Of a stretch of 47,812 bases of DNA, positions 1-8,520 are shown in pieces (within the stretch, counting starts at the first letter, position 1; the number at the start of each line of letters is the position of its first letter). This DNA comes from Mageeibacillus sp. UBA5436 (GTDB lineage Bacteria > Bacillota > Clostridia > Saccharofermentanales > DTU023). The notes under the pieces were generated by a model that had not been told where the DNA came from, did not search any database, and was given only the letters and a program-made list of their open reading frames with translations. Position numbers and translations under genes: made by a program. The stretch spans positions 1 through 47,812 of the forward strand of contig DIRM01000039.1 of NCBI GenBank assembly GCA_002427545.1, in the 5' to 3' direction.

Positions 1-31
1 TTATAAAATGATTATACGAGGGAGATGGGCA

Positions 32-1327
32 ATGAGAATAGAACGCAATAAATATTTAAATAAACTTATTGATAGGAAAGAAAATGGATACATTAAAATT
101 ATTACAGGTATTCGTCGTTGTGGGAAGTCTTTTCTATTATCAAAATTATACAAAGATTACTTAATATCGATTGGGATTGAAGAATCCCAAATAGTAGAAA
201 TACAGTTGGATGATATTAGAAACATCAAGTACAGAAATCCTTTTGAACTTGATGAGTATGTACGAGCTTATGTGACCAAATCTCATAAAATGAATTATAT
301 CTTTATTGACGAAATACAGCTTGTTGAAGAAGTTGATAACCCTCATCTTAAAAACGGCTCAAAAATTGGATTCGTTGATGTGCTTATTGGATTGATGAAA
401 ATTGAAAACATTGATATCTATGTTACTGGTAGTAATTCCAAAATGTTGTCTACCGATATTTTGACCGAATTTAAAGATCGTGGTGAAGAAATTCGAGTTA
501 ACCCACTGTCTTTTAAGGAATTCTACGACTGTTTTGAAGATAAACAAAATGCTTGGAGAGAGTACTTTAACTATGGTGGCATGCCTCGTTTAGTTACAAT
601 GTCAAAACATGAAGATAAAAGCAAATACTTAAAGGATCTTTTTTCAAAAACATATATTACAGATGTCATCGAGCGAAACAATGTCCGTAAAGATAAGGAA
701 TTTTTCGATGATTTATTAAATATTCTAGCATCATCAATTGGTTCTTTGACAAATCCTCGAAATATTGCAAACACATTTAAAAGTAAGAAAAAAGAAGTCG
801 TACATCCTGCTACACTTTCTAACTATATTGATTACTTAATCGATGCCTTCATTATTTCAAAAGCCAATCGTTTTGATGTTAAGGGGCGAAAATATATTGA
901 GACACCGTTAAAATATTACTTTACTGATATTGGACTAAGAAATGCTCGATTAAATTTCAGACAGCAAGAAGAAAATCATATTATGGAGAATATCATTTTT
1001 AACGAACTGTCAATCCGTGAATTTGATATTGATATTGGAAATGTCGAGTACAATTATACGAACAGTGAAGGTCAAAATAAGCGTGCACAATTGGAGATCG
1101 ATTTTGTAGCGAACAAAGTCAATAAACGTTACTATATTCAATCCGCTCTTAACGTGTCTTCAGAAGAAAAAAGACAGCAAGAAATCAAGTCTTTACTTAA
1201 AGTTGATGATTCATTTAAAAAAATTGTTGTTGTTAAAGACGATATCATTCCATGGCATGATGACAACGGAATATTCTACCTGGGAATTGAAAAATTCTTA
1301 CTTGATGAAAATTCTTTAGATTTGTAA
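32..1327 (+). CDS. AAA ATPase with DUF4143-type C-terminus
   Basis: 431-residue soluble ATPase of the AAA_14/DUF4143 type. The N-terminal P-loop is GIRRCGKS (residues 26-33) and a Walker B-like YIFIDEIQ lies near residues 86-93. The C-terminal half has the DUF4143 pattern, with a winged-helix-like stretch (TLSNYIDYLIDAFII), then YYFTDIGLRNA, and an end resembling a PD-(D/E)XK nuclease fold (LEIDFVAN). An in-frame ATG exists at position 8, but AGGGAG at 19-24 lies seven bases before the ATG at 32, so I use the latter. Proteins of this family occur scattered in bacterial genomes, often in accessory regions, and their role is poorly known. The gene stands alone and is followed by decayed sequence. 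Family call is confident; function is not. Confidence 0.85.
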   Translation: MRIERNKYLNKLIDRKENGYIKIITGIRRCGKSFLLSKLYKDYLISIGIEESQIVEIQLDDIRNIKYRNPFELDEYVRAYVTKSHKMNYIFIDEIQLVEEVDNPHLKNGSKIGFVDVLIGLMKIENIDIYVTGSNSKMLSTDILTEFKDRGEEIRVNPLSFKEFYDCFEDKQNAWREYFNYGGMPRLVTMSKHEDKSKYLKDLFSKTYITDVIERNNVRKDKEFFDDLLNILASSIGSLTNPRNIANTFKSKKKEVVHPATLSNYIDYLIDAFIISKANRFDVKGRKYIETPLKYYFTDIGLRNARLNFRQQEENHIMENIIFNELSIREFDIDIGNVEYNYTNSEGQNKRAQLEIDFVANKVNKRYYIQSALNVSSEEKRQQEIKSLLKVDDSFKKIVVVKDDIIPWHDDNGIFYLGIEKFLLDENSLDL

Positions 1328-1439
1328 ATACGCACTAATATTGAATCTACCTTTCAAAAAATTGATTGCAATAATTATTTCATCGACTTTGTACATTTAA
1401 GGCTATCATTTACAAAAGTGAAAAGGAGGAAAGATTATA

Positions 1440-1616
1440 ATACTATCTCTCCAACTCTTTCCCCATGTATTTCTCAAAGTTTTTGCGAATGATAAACAGA
1501 TCATCCATGTCGAGACGGTATGTTTATTGTCCAAACTAGATGTCGACCAACATATTAAAGTTAAGCTAGAGATGGATGAGCTTGATGTAACAGCTACTGA
1601 AAGCAAGGTGACATAA
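1440..1616 (+). pseudogene. Remnant of RlmD/RumA-type 23S rRNA methyltransferase C-terminus
   Basis: An open plus-strand frame without a usable start reads LQLFPHV, then HVETVCLLSKLDVDQHIKVK, then MDELDVTATESK before a TAA. From memory this matches the extreme C-terminal part of Firmicute 23S rRNA (uracil-C5)-methyltransferases: the HVETV(V/C)LLSK motif followed by the acidic ELDxTxAESKATY extension. The SAM-binding and catalytic parts are absent, and about 12 residues appear inserted between LFPH and HVET. I read it as a decayed gene fragment. A profile search against RlmD would decide. Confidence 0.5.
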
Positions 1617-1626
1617 GAAAACTTTG

Positions 1627-1944
1627 TATGATGTTGTATCGGCCGATCAATTAGTATATGATTTCAACGATATTTTTAGACTTTTTGATGAGTGATAATT
1701 TGTAGATTTTTTTTATTTGCACCAATATACGGACTCTATCACGTTTAAAGTAGATGAATTAAGTATTAAAGACCAATTTAATGCGATGGATATTGTATCG
1801 TTGATTAAATATGAAATATTTGACTTTGTATGTTATGTTATAAAAACAAAAATATAGCCAGACCATTCATATCAATGCTATTTTCTTCTTGGTGATATCG
1901 CCGATTTATGGAAGCCAGAAGAGATGTTCCTTGCATTAGCATAA
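1627..1944 (+). pseudogene. Decayed coding sequence, family not recognised
   Basis: One plus-strand frame stays coding-like for about 105 codons (for example SADQLVYDFNDIFRLFDE, TFKVDELSIKDQ and GDIADLWKPEEMFLALA). It is interrupted by TGA-TAA near 1693 and a TAG near 1856, has no ribosome binding site and no start. The composition looks like a real gene that has gathered stops. Together with the fragment before it, this makes 1328-1992 a gene graveyard. I do not recognise the family. Confidence 0.35.
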
Positions 1945-1992
1945 GAATATAGTGAATAATTATACATTCCTATTTTAATGTTGGAGGATGAA

Positions 1993-2847
1993 ATGAAAAG
2001 AAAAATATCGATTTTGTTGACGTTAGTTATTGTCGTAAGTAGCGCGCTTTTACTGGCAGCTTGTAACCAATCTGAGAGTACAAGTACAACGAATCCGGTT
2101 GTGGACGTAACGACCTCGGAACCGGCAGCTGACGTTTTAATCTGCGGTGTCACAAACTTTGAACCCATGAATTATAAAGATGAAAATGGTGATTGGATTG
2201 GTTTTGATACAGAATTTGCGCAACTTGTCGCGAAAAAACTCGGTATGGAAGCAAGATTCCAAGAAATTGAATGGGGAAACAAGTATCTGGAATTAGATGC
2301 TGGTAGCATCTCCTGTATTTGGAACGGCTTTACGGCGAACTCCTTGGATGAAGGCATACGTCGCAGTGACAAAGTCGACTTCAGTTATTCCTATATGCTA
2401 AACCAACAATGTGTGGTCGTAAAAGCTTTAGATGTGGATGACTACACATCTACGGAAACGCTCGCTGGTAAAAAGGCCGTCGCTGAAAAAGGATCTGCCG
2501 GAGAAGCCGCAGCAACTGAAATTGTCGGTGAAGGTGCTACTGTTTTAGGCGTGACCGCACAAGTTAATGCGTTTACCGAGCTAAAGTCTGGCGCATCCGA
2601 TTTTGCCGTCGTCGATATTTTGCTGGCGCAAAAACTCGTTGGTAAGGGTGACTATGCTGATCTAGCCATCGCCGATATTGAACTTGACTCTGAGCTATAC
2701 GCGATTGCGTTTAAAAAGGGAAGTTCACTCACCGCAAAGGTCAACGAAGTGATCTTAGAACTTGAAAAATCTGGAGAATTGCAAGAGCTTGCTGAGAAGT
2801 ACCATCTGGAAAACTCACTTAAAGTCAACCAAGATCCGATTGATTAA
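1993..2847 (+). CDS. Amino-acid ABC transporter substrate-binding lipoprotein
   Basis: 284-residue extracytoplasmic solute receptor (SBP_bac_3 type) for a polar amino-acid importer. It has a lipoprotein signal peptide with lipobox LLAAC and lipidation Cys24, a Ser/Thr-rich spacer, then the family fold: GVTNFEPMNYKDENGDWIGF near the start, EFAQLVAKKLG, and ELQELAEKYH at the end. An in-frame ATG at 1978 exists, but GGAGG at 1983-1987 lies downstream of it and is placed for the ATG at 1993. It is the first gene of a receptor-permease-ATPase operon. The ligand cannot be read from sequence; cystine, glutamine or a related amino acid are possible. Codon use is richer in G and C than in most of the window. 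Confidence 0.9.
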   Translation: MKRKISILLTLVIVVSSALLLAACNQSESTSTTNPVVDVTTSEPAADVLICGVTNFEPMNYKDENGDWIGFDTEFAQLVAKKLGMEARFQEIEWGNKYLELDAGSISCIWNGFTANSLDEGIRRSDKVDFSYSYMLNQQCVVVKALDVDDYTSTETLAGKKAVAEKGSAGEAAATEIVGEGATVLGVTAQVNAFTELKSGASDFAVVDILLAQKLVGKGDYADLAIADIELDSELYAIAFKKGSSLTAKVNEVILELEKSGELQELAEKYHLENSLKVNQDPID

Positions 2848-2876
2848 ATCATTTTTGAAGATGAGAGAAGGCGACG

Positions 2877-3524
2877 ATGTCATTTATTGAAGTTACACTA
2901 AGACTCCTTTCAGGCTTTAAGGAGACGTGCACAATCTTTGCGCTGACCTTGGCCTTTTCTTTGCCATTGGGACTTGTTATTTCCTTTGGATCTATGTCAA
3001 AATTTTCACCTTTGCGCCTCTTCACCAAGGTCATCGTATGGATTATTCGAGGCATCCCTTTGATGCTCCAAATTTTTGTCGTTTTTTATGTCCCAGGGTT
3101 CCTAATGGGATCCCCTGTGGCATCTCGTTTTAATTCAGTCATCATTGCATTTGTGATTAACTACGCCTGTTATTTCAGTGAGATATTCCGTAGTGGTATT
3201 CAGAGCATTTCGCGTGGACAATTTGAAGCGGGACAAGTCCTTGGCATGACAAATGATCAGATCTTTTTTAAAATCATTTTGCTCCAGGTCATAAAGCGCA
3301 TCTTACCGCCGATTACAAATGAGGTTATCACACTGGTGAAGGATACGGCGTTGGCACGTGTCATCATGGTGGTTGAGTTACTAAAAGTCGCCGAAGAACT
3401 CATGAGCACGATGGCCATTATCTGGCCACTCTTTTACACGGGTGTATTCTATCTCCTTTTTGTCGGTGTACTTACCTTAATTTCTAATTTTTTAGAGAAA
3501 AAGATGAACTATTTTAAAGTTTAG
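2877..3524 (+). CDS. Amino-acid ABC transporter permease (HisM/GlnP type)
   Basis: 215-residue membrane permease of the polar amino-acid family. It shows several hydrophobic segments, an N-terminal part ending in FTKVIVWIIRGIPLMLQIFV (typical RGxPxxxQ) and the ATPase-coupling EAA loop EAGQVLGMTNDQIFFKIILL. Length is normal for the family. AGAGAAGG lies just before the ATG, 29 bases after the receptor gene stop. It should pair as a homodimer with the ATPase encoded next. The G+C-rich codon use matches its two operon partners. Confidence 0.92.
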   Translation: MSFIEVTLRLLSGFKETCTIFALTLAFSLPLGLVISFGSMSKFSPLRLFTKVIVWIIRGIPLMLQIFVVFYVPGFLMGSPVASRFNSVIIAFVINYACYFSEIFRSGIQSISRGQFEAGQVLGMTNDQIFFKIILLQVIKRILPPITNEVITLVKDTALARVIMVVELLKVAEELMSTMAIIWPLFYTGVFYLLFVGVLTLISNFLEKKMNYFKV

Positions 3525-3543
3525 ACAAGGAGCAAGGAACACC

Positions 3544-4332
3544 ATGGCAATCTTAGAAATCACCGATTTAGCCAAGAGCTTTGGTAACACCGAAGTTTTA
3601 AAGGATATTAACTTTTCCATCGAAGCTGGAGAATCATTGGCTATCATTGGTTCGTCCGGCAGTGGTAAAACCACATTGCTTCGTTGCCTTAACTTTCTAG
3701 AAAAACCCGACTCAGGCCGTATTAAGGTGAGAGATGAGGTCTTGTTCGATGGTGCTGATCAAAATTCACTGAGCGAACATGATATTAGGATGAGACGGCT
3801 CCATTTTGGCCTTGTCTTTCAATCCTTTAATTTATTTCCACAGTACACAGCATTAGAAAATGTCATCTTAGCTAAGCAGTTACTTAGCAAAGAAAGCAAT
3901 GCCTACAAGAAGAACAAAAAGGCTCTGAATGATCAAATAATCCAAGAAGGAAAAGACTGGCTCGCTCAAGTTGGCCTTGAAACGAAACAAGATCTTTATC
4001 CGCATCAACTTTCAGGCGGTCAGCAGCAACGCGTAGCGATCGCACGCGCGCTTGCCCTAAAACCAGATATTCTTTGTTTTGATGAGCCAACTTCTGCCTT
4101 AGATCCGGAACTAACTGGTGAAGTACTTAAGGTAATCCGTAGCCTATCCGAAAAGAATGAGACCTTAGTGATCGTGACACACGAAATGCAATTCGCTTAT
4201 GATGTGGCCGATAAGATCTTATTTATGGACGAAGGCTTCGTCGTTGAATACGGCACGCCAAGCGACGTTTTTGACAATCCAACGAACGAGCGAACCAAAC
4301 GTTTCTTAGAGCGTTACAAGAATAGCGATTAA
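3544..4332 (+). CDS. Amino-acid ABC transporter ATP-binding protein (GlnQ type)
   Basis: 262-residue ATPase energising the importer encoded upstream. Walker A is GSSGSGKT (36-43), followed by a Q-loop in VFQSFNLFPQYTALENV, signature LSGGQQQR, Walker B ILCFDEPTSALD and the switch histidine in VTHEMQF. An insert (SKESNAYKKNKKALNDQI) between Q-loop and signature makes it about 15-20 residues longer than the usual 240-245. It starts 19 bases after the permease stop with AGGAGCAAGG upstream. Substrate is unknown beyond 'polar amino acid'. Confidence 0.93.
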   Translation: MAILEITDLAKSFGNTEVLKDINFSIEAGESLAIIGSSGSGKTTLLRCLNFLEKPDSGRIKVRDEVLFDGADQNSLSEHDIRMRRLHFGLVFQSFNLFPQYTALENVILAKQLLSKESNAYKKNKKALNDQIIQEGKDWLAQVGLETKQDLYPHQLSGGQQQRVAIARALALKPDILCFDEPTSALDPELTGEVLKVIRSLSEKNETLVIVTHEMQFAYDVADKILFMDEGFVVEYGTPSDVFDNPTNERTKRFLERYKNSD

Positions 4333-4624
4333 GCAAAAAAGCCTTTAATTATAATGGTAGAGAACTCGGTTATAACTCTGAACTCAAAAGGCTTCCTTGT
4401 TCCGCTAACTTCAAGTGTAAATCTTATATTTTCAGATCCGGAAAAACTTCAAAGCGAGATTGAGGGACTCTTATTAGCCCCTATGATTTGAAAATTGAAG
4501 GCTTAGAAAGTAAGTGATTTTATGATTATATGCAGACAAATGTGTTTTTGTAATAACTAAATAATGTGGCTTCTGGACGGCAACAAAGAAATCAGATTAA
4601 ATTTGAATTTACAGAGAGGTGATT
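4333..4624 (+). other. Intergenic region with a possible gene remnant
   Basis: This 292-base gap holds no convincing gene. An ORF of 45 codons (4354-4491, beginning MVENSVITLNSKGF and containing VNLIFSDPEKLQSEIEGLLL) reads like the tail of a protein but has no ribosome binding site, so it is probably a remnant. AAGCCTTT (4339-4346) and AAAGGCTT (4387-4394) form a widely spaced inverted repeat without a T-tract; I do not call it a terminator. Confidence 0.3.
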
Positions 4625-5107
4625 ATGAAAAAACATTTTAATTTTTTATTGATATGTATGTTGTCATTTTTGACACTTTTAATGTTTGGTTGTTCGAATA
4701 AAGAAAATAATGAAAAAAATAACCTTGTATCTTCCGATGGTGCAAAACTTCTCTTTCAAGAAACGGTTTCCCCTAATAAGAAATATGTAGAGTCAGATGA
4801 TGAGATAGTATATTACACCGTTGAAATTTATCAAAATGATGAAAAAGCCATTATAGTCAATGCGGATTCTAATTCTGAGTTTTTTGACAAAATACAATAT
4901 GTGCTTGAATTTGATAAAGAAATCTCTGAAAAAAACGTTGATGTAGAGTGGACAACTGCTATGGGAAATCCTGTACCTAATAAAAATGATCAGTTAGTAA
5001 TAGCACAGATATCTATTTCTGAAAACGGAGAGATTATTAGTCAGAGAAAAATCAATTTCTTCAAAAAAGGAATTGAAATCATTGTAGACACAATCAATCA
5101 GGAATAG
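4625..5107 (+). CDS. Putative lipoprotein of unknown function
   Basis: 160 residues with a lipoprotein signal peptide: Lys-rich start, hydrophobic core and lipobox LMFGC with Cys23 as the expected lipidation site. The rest is an acidic, probably beta-rich extracellular domain without a motif I recognise (DEIVYYTVEIYQNDEKAIIV, EWTTAMGNPVPNKNDQLVIA). A GTG at 4619 is in frame, but GAGAGG (4614-4619) is placed five bases before the ATG at 4625. It stands alone between two AT-rich gaps. Function unknown. Confidence 0.75.
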   Translation: MKKHFNFLLICMLSFLTLLMFGCSNKENNEKNNLVSSDGAKLLFQETVSPNKKYVESDDEIVYYTVEIYQNDEKAIIVNADSNSEFFDKIQYVLEFDKEISEKNVDVEWTTAMGNPVPNKNDQLVIAQISISENGEIISQRKINFFKKGIEIIVDTINQE

Positions 5108-5362
5108 ATAGATATACAAAATCTAACTTGTCTTGAGTCTATTCTGTAAATGGCATTTAACTGATATGTTCCTTCTAATAAGATCATTTTGATATTGATC
5201 ACTTGAAGAAAATTTAAAAAATATAATTGCTAGATAGTGATGAGGTTAAGATAAGAATTAAAGACTGTGGTAAAATTTATTAAAATTAGCAGATTTTATG
5301 GATGATAAAATACGATATTATCGCATGTTTGGAATGAATTATTGAATAGGGAAGGATCGACG

Positions 5363-5671
5363 ATGAACACATTTTTTCACATCATTAAAGAATATTGGAA
5401 ATGGCGAAATAACTGGGATGATTTATGTAATCGTTGTGGGCAGTGTTGCTATGTTCGTTCACTTTCTGAAACGGGTGAAGTCGAGATAGATCACTCCAAA
5501 CCATGTCAATTTCTTGATGAAGATACGAAATTATGCAGTGTTTATGAAAATCGATTCGAGGCATGCAGCGATTGTAGAAAAGTAAACATTTTTTATGTGC
5601 TATTTCACCCATTGATGCCACTAAACTGTGCTTATGTTCAGACCTTCCGAGTTTGGAAACGAAAAAAATAA
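5363..5671 (+). CDS. YkgJ-type Cys-cluster protein
   Basis: 102-residue protein of the YkgJ family (proposed zinc- or iron-chelating). The N-terminal cluster is CNRCGQCC (residues 22-29), followed by CQFLDEDTKLCSVYENRF and ACSDCRK, the Cys spacing used to define the family. A TTG at 5342 is in frame, but GGGAAGGA at 5349-5356 lies six bases before the ATG at 5363. It sits 72 bases before the patatin-like gene on the same strand and may be co-transcribed. The metal and biological role are not established. Confidence 0.82.
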   Translation: MNTFFHIIKEYWKWRNNWDDLCNRCGQCCYVRSLSETGEVEIDHSKPCQFLDEDTKLCSVYENRFEACSDCRKVNIFYVLFHPLMPLNCAYVQTFRVWKRKK

Positions 5672-5743
5672 AAAAATTTCTGTTTTTATGATAAATAACA
5701 GCTAGAATAGCATAGAAAAATTAATAGAGAAGGAGCTTTTACT

Positions 5744-6592
5744 TTGAAAATTGGAATTGTCTGCGAAGGTGGTGGTATGCGTGGTAGCTATACCGCTGGT
5801 GTATTACAGACTTTTATAGACAATAACTTTGTTGCCGATGAGCTGGTAGGTGTATCTGCCGGGGCATCTAACGGTTCTTCTTATGTTTCATGGCAGTCTG
5901 AACGCGGCTATCGCACCAATATCGATTATGCTGGTGATAAAAGATATGCGAGTATAAGTAATTTTCTGAGCACCGGCTCTGTTTTTGGAATGGATTTTAT
6001 TTTTGGTGAAATTCCTCAAATACTAGACCCATTCGATTATGAAGCTTTTTGGGCCTCTCCCATTGCTTTTTATGCAGGGGTTACCGATGTGGAAACAGGG
6101 AAAGCAATTTTTTTCGATAAAACAGAGATACAGCCACCGAATTATACATTGTTGCGGGCTTCCTGCTCTATGCCTGTTTTTTCACCCATTGTTACCTATA
6201 AAGGGAAAAAATATTTGGATGGTGGTGTTTCAGCTCCAATTCCTATAGATAAAGCCCTTGATGACGGATGCGATAAATTGGTTATTATTCTTACCCGTCC
6301 AAGAGATTACCGAAAAACAGCCCAGAGTGGGAGATTTATATATAAAACGATTTATCGGCATTATCCTGGCCTTATCAAGGCAATAGCAATGCGGCATTTA
6401 ATTTATAATGACACTTTAGAGCGCATTGCGAGCTTAGAAGAACAGGGCCAAGCTTTAGTCATTGCTCCAGTAGAAGCTCTTACCGTGGACCGTTTTGGCA
6501 ACGATAAAGAAAAGCTGATTTTATCATATCAACAAGGGATAAAGGCGGGTCTTTCGGCTTTGCCACAAATAGAAGCTTTGTACAACAATTAA
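5744..6592 (+). CDS. Patatin-like phospholipase (RssA/YjjU type)
   Basis: 282-residue serine acyl-hydrolase of the patatin family. It shows the oxyanion-hole loop GGGMRG (9-14), the nucleophile elbow GVSAG with Ser38, and the catalytic DGG with Asp159 (KYLDGGVSAPIPID), so the Ser-Asp dyad is intact. The start is TTG, supported by AGAAGGAG nine bases upstream. There is no signal peptide or membrane segment, so it is probably cytoplasmic and acts on membrane lipids or lysophospholipids. It ends facing the minus-strand FecR-like gene. Confidence 0.9.
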   Translation: MKIGIVCEGGGMRGSYTAGVLQTFIDNNFVADELVGVSAGASNGSSYVSWQSERGYRTNIDYAGDKRYASISNFLSTGSVFGMDFIFGEIPQILDPFDYEAFWASPIAFYAGVTDVETGKAIFFDKTEIQPPNYTLLRASCSMPVFSPIVTYKGKKYLDGGVSAPIPIDKALDDGCDKLVIILTRPRDYRKTAQSGRFIYKTIYRHYPGLIKAIAMRHLIYNDTLERIASLEEQGQALVIAPVEALTVDRFGNDKEKLILSYQQGIKAGLSALPQIEALYNN

Positions 6593-6656
6593 TTTTTTTC
6601 TGTATTTGGCAAGTAGAAATTCTACACTTGGATAATTTCTATTCCACCTAACACAT

Positions 6657-7507
6657 TCAAACTTTCTTTCCACATTTTTGGCAAAAGACACTATGTGCTT
6701 CTAGCTGGTTGCCACAATTCGAGCAGAATTTATTTGCACTGATAGTGACGGGTACGCTGACATCTTGCTTCTTTCTTTTTATTAGCAGAAAGACACCAAT
6801 AGCCAAAAAAAGCAGAGCAAAGAAGAAGAGGACAAGGATAACAATGAGAGCCGTTTTACTGCTGCCAGCGACAACTGCCTCTTCCATGGCTTTCTTTGTC
6901 GTGTTATAGCTCAAGTCACTCCAATTCTCCAGTTCTTCATTAATATTGAATTCTTTTAGCATATAGTTTTGCTCACTGTCTACATCCAGTCTCTGACCCG
7001 ATTCTACAGAGATTACTTTGTCAGACTCTTTGATTGTTACTTCTACGGATCCCTCCAAGACTTTTACGGTTGAAATTCTTTTTTCAAAGTCTTCCTCTAC
7101 AACCAGAGTTGTTCCTTTGATACCTGCACAAGCCTGGTCCATTTCTATTTCCATGGTGCCGCCGGAGGACATTTTTTTCAAATTTGCCCACACCCTCCCC
7201 ATAACCAGCTGGAGTTTTGATTGCTCCCTGCTGACCAGATCCAGAACTGTCCTGCTGTCTGGGCCTATCTCATAGGTACTCATATCACCGAAAGATAAAA
7301 TCGCTCTGCTTCTTCTAGAGGTTATTATCATATCGCCGTGTTGAAGCGGGTGTCAAAAGATGCAAAAAAGGCTTGGTCCATGTCTCCGTCACAGCCCCTT
7401 AGAACAAGTACCTCTCCGTGCAAGTCCCCGAATTGTACTTCCATGTCAGTCATTGCCTTTAATTGTTCGTCTGTATACTTGCTTGCTTCCTTTTCCCACC
7501 ATATCAA
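6657..7507 (-). pseudogene. FecR-domain membrane protein, split by a one-base frameshift
   Basis: The minus strand encodes a FecR-like protein in two frames. The first part (7507 to 7328) begins with a TTG overlapping the upstream gene stop and reads EVQFGDLHGEVLVLRG, then ASFDTRFNTA before a TGA. The second (7331 to 6657) reads MIITSRRSRAILSFGD, then YEIGPDSR, a GTTLVVEED/VLEGSVEV core, one membrane helix and a C-terminal zinc ribbon (CSNCGNQ, CQKCGKK). Adding one G at the GG of 7336-7337 joins them as NTGDMIITSRRSRAILSF, the FecR hallmark. So a base is missing, by mutation or sequencing error. The two ORFs overlap as ATGA, so coupled translation of two halves is also possible. The intact protein would be about 283 residues. 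Confidence 0.7.
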
Positions 7508-8256
7508 AAATCTAATTCATTATTCAATTTTGGTACTTCCTTGTCATCTTTATTTGACTCTTGTACTTCCTTGCTCTCTATTTGTGTATCTGTTTTAGGA
7601 GAAATCTTCTTCCATTCATAGATATAGTGGGTACTCATGATATTATAAGCGCCTTCATATTTCAGAATGAGAGCGACTTTATGGCCTTTTTGGCCCTCTC
7701 CAAGAGTATGGCTCAGAATCTCGTCATAGGATGTAGGGCTATCTCTACAATTGATCTCAAAATATTGTTGTGCCATTTCATTGAATAAGTAGGTTGTATA
7801 AATCCCAGGGAGGTTGTCGGGGGCCACTTCTCCAAGTGTCTCCCAATCTTGAAAACACACAGTACACAATGTATCTGGGACGTTTGCGTTGGGGTCATGG
7901 AGGCGGAGAGCCGTTATTGTGTTTTCCAATGTAGTCATTTTTAAACTAATTTCCACTGGCTCATCAGGGTAGATAATATCAGGTACCCCAGAATAGACAG
8001 CCTGAGTTCTCAGTATCCCAGATTTCCCTTCGCTGTTAGTAAAAGTAGCTGAGGAAGTGTAATTGTCCCGCTCGTAGCTTGAAGTGCAGTCATAAAGTAT
8101 ATTCGAGTAGTCCTCTTTTCCCTCATTGTCGAGAATATCAACAAGAATCCAGGCATAGTTACCGTCATATGAAGTTGCCTGCACAGGATTACTTACAAGT
8201 ATCAGCAGAAGAATCAAAAGTAAAAGTGATAAGTGACGCAGATGAGGACTTTTCAT
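7504..8256 (-). CDS. Secreted protein of unknown function
   Basis: 250 residues starting with a clear signal peptide (basic start, Leu-rich core, cleavage expected after NPVQA). The mature part has four cysteines, a stretch with EPVEISLKMTTLENTITALR, and a charged tail rich in Glu, Lys and Asp. I recognise no family. AAGGAGG is well placed before the ATG. The stop overlaps the TTG of the frameshifted FecR-like gene by TTGA, so the two were probably a translationally coupled pair: a secreted ligand or partner plus a membrane protein. Both are richer in G+C than most of the window. Confidence 0.72.
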   Translation of the reverse strand: MKSPHLRHLSLLLLILLLILVSNPVQATSYDGNYAWILVDILDNEGKEDYSNILYDCTSSYERDNYTSSATFTNSEGKSGILRTQAVYSGVPDIIYPDEPVEISLKMTTLENTITALRLHDPNANVPDTLCTVCFQDWETLGEVAPDNLPGIYTTYLFNEMAQQYFEINCRDSPTSYDEILSHTLGEGQKGHKVALILKYEGAYNIMSTHYIYEWKKISPKTDTQIESKEVQESNKDDKEVPKLNNELDF

Positions 8257-8520
8257 AGCGGTGTCCTCCTTTTCTATTTCAGGCTTTTTATGTCGGAAAT
8301 AAGCAGGTCTTTTAATAGTAATATCTGCCTTGACGGGACGTGTAAAGAAAAATTCTTAATCCCTTTTTGCTTTATCTGCTTTTTTACCGATATCAAAGGT
8401 AGCCAGTTTATGCTTTTGACTGTTATCATATTTTAGCTTCATGTGATGAAAATAAAGCTATGTTATTACAATAATTCAGATATCAATTAAAGTATAAAAG
8501 ATGTTCAAATACTACTCATC
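8257..8520 (-). other. Intergenic region with a possible decayed frame
   Basis: No gene is supported in these 264 bases. On the minus strand one frame reads FDIGKKADKAKRD, then a TAA, then FFTRPVKADITIKRPAYF in the same frame up to the start of the secreted-protein gene. This could be the worn end of a former upstream gene or chance. I see no terminator or recognisable RNA. Confidence 0.25.

Noticed and set aside
4339..4394. AAGCCTTT/AAAGGCTT as terminator of the amino-acid importer operon
   Set aside because: The loop is 40 bases and no T-tract follows.
6593..6656. Terminator between the patatin-like gene and the FecR-like gene (GTAGAA/TTCTAC)
   Set aside because: The stem is six pairs with a one-base centre and no T-tract on either side in the right place.
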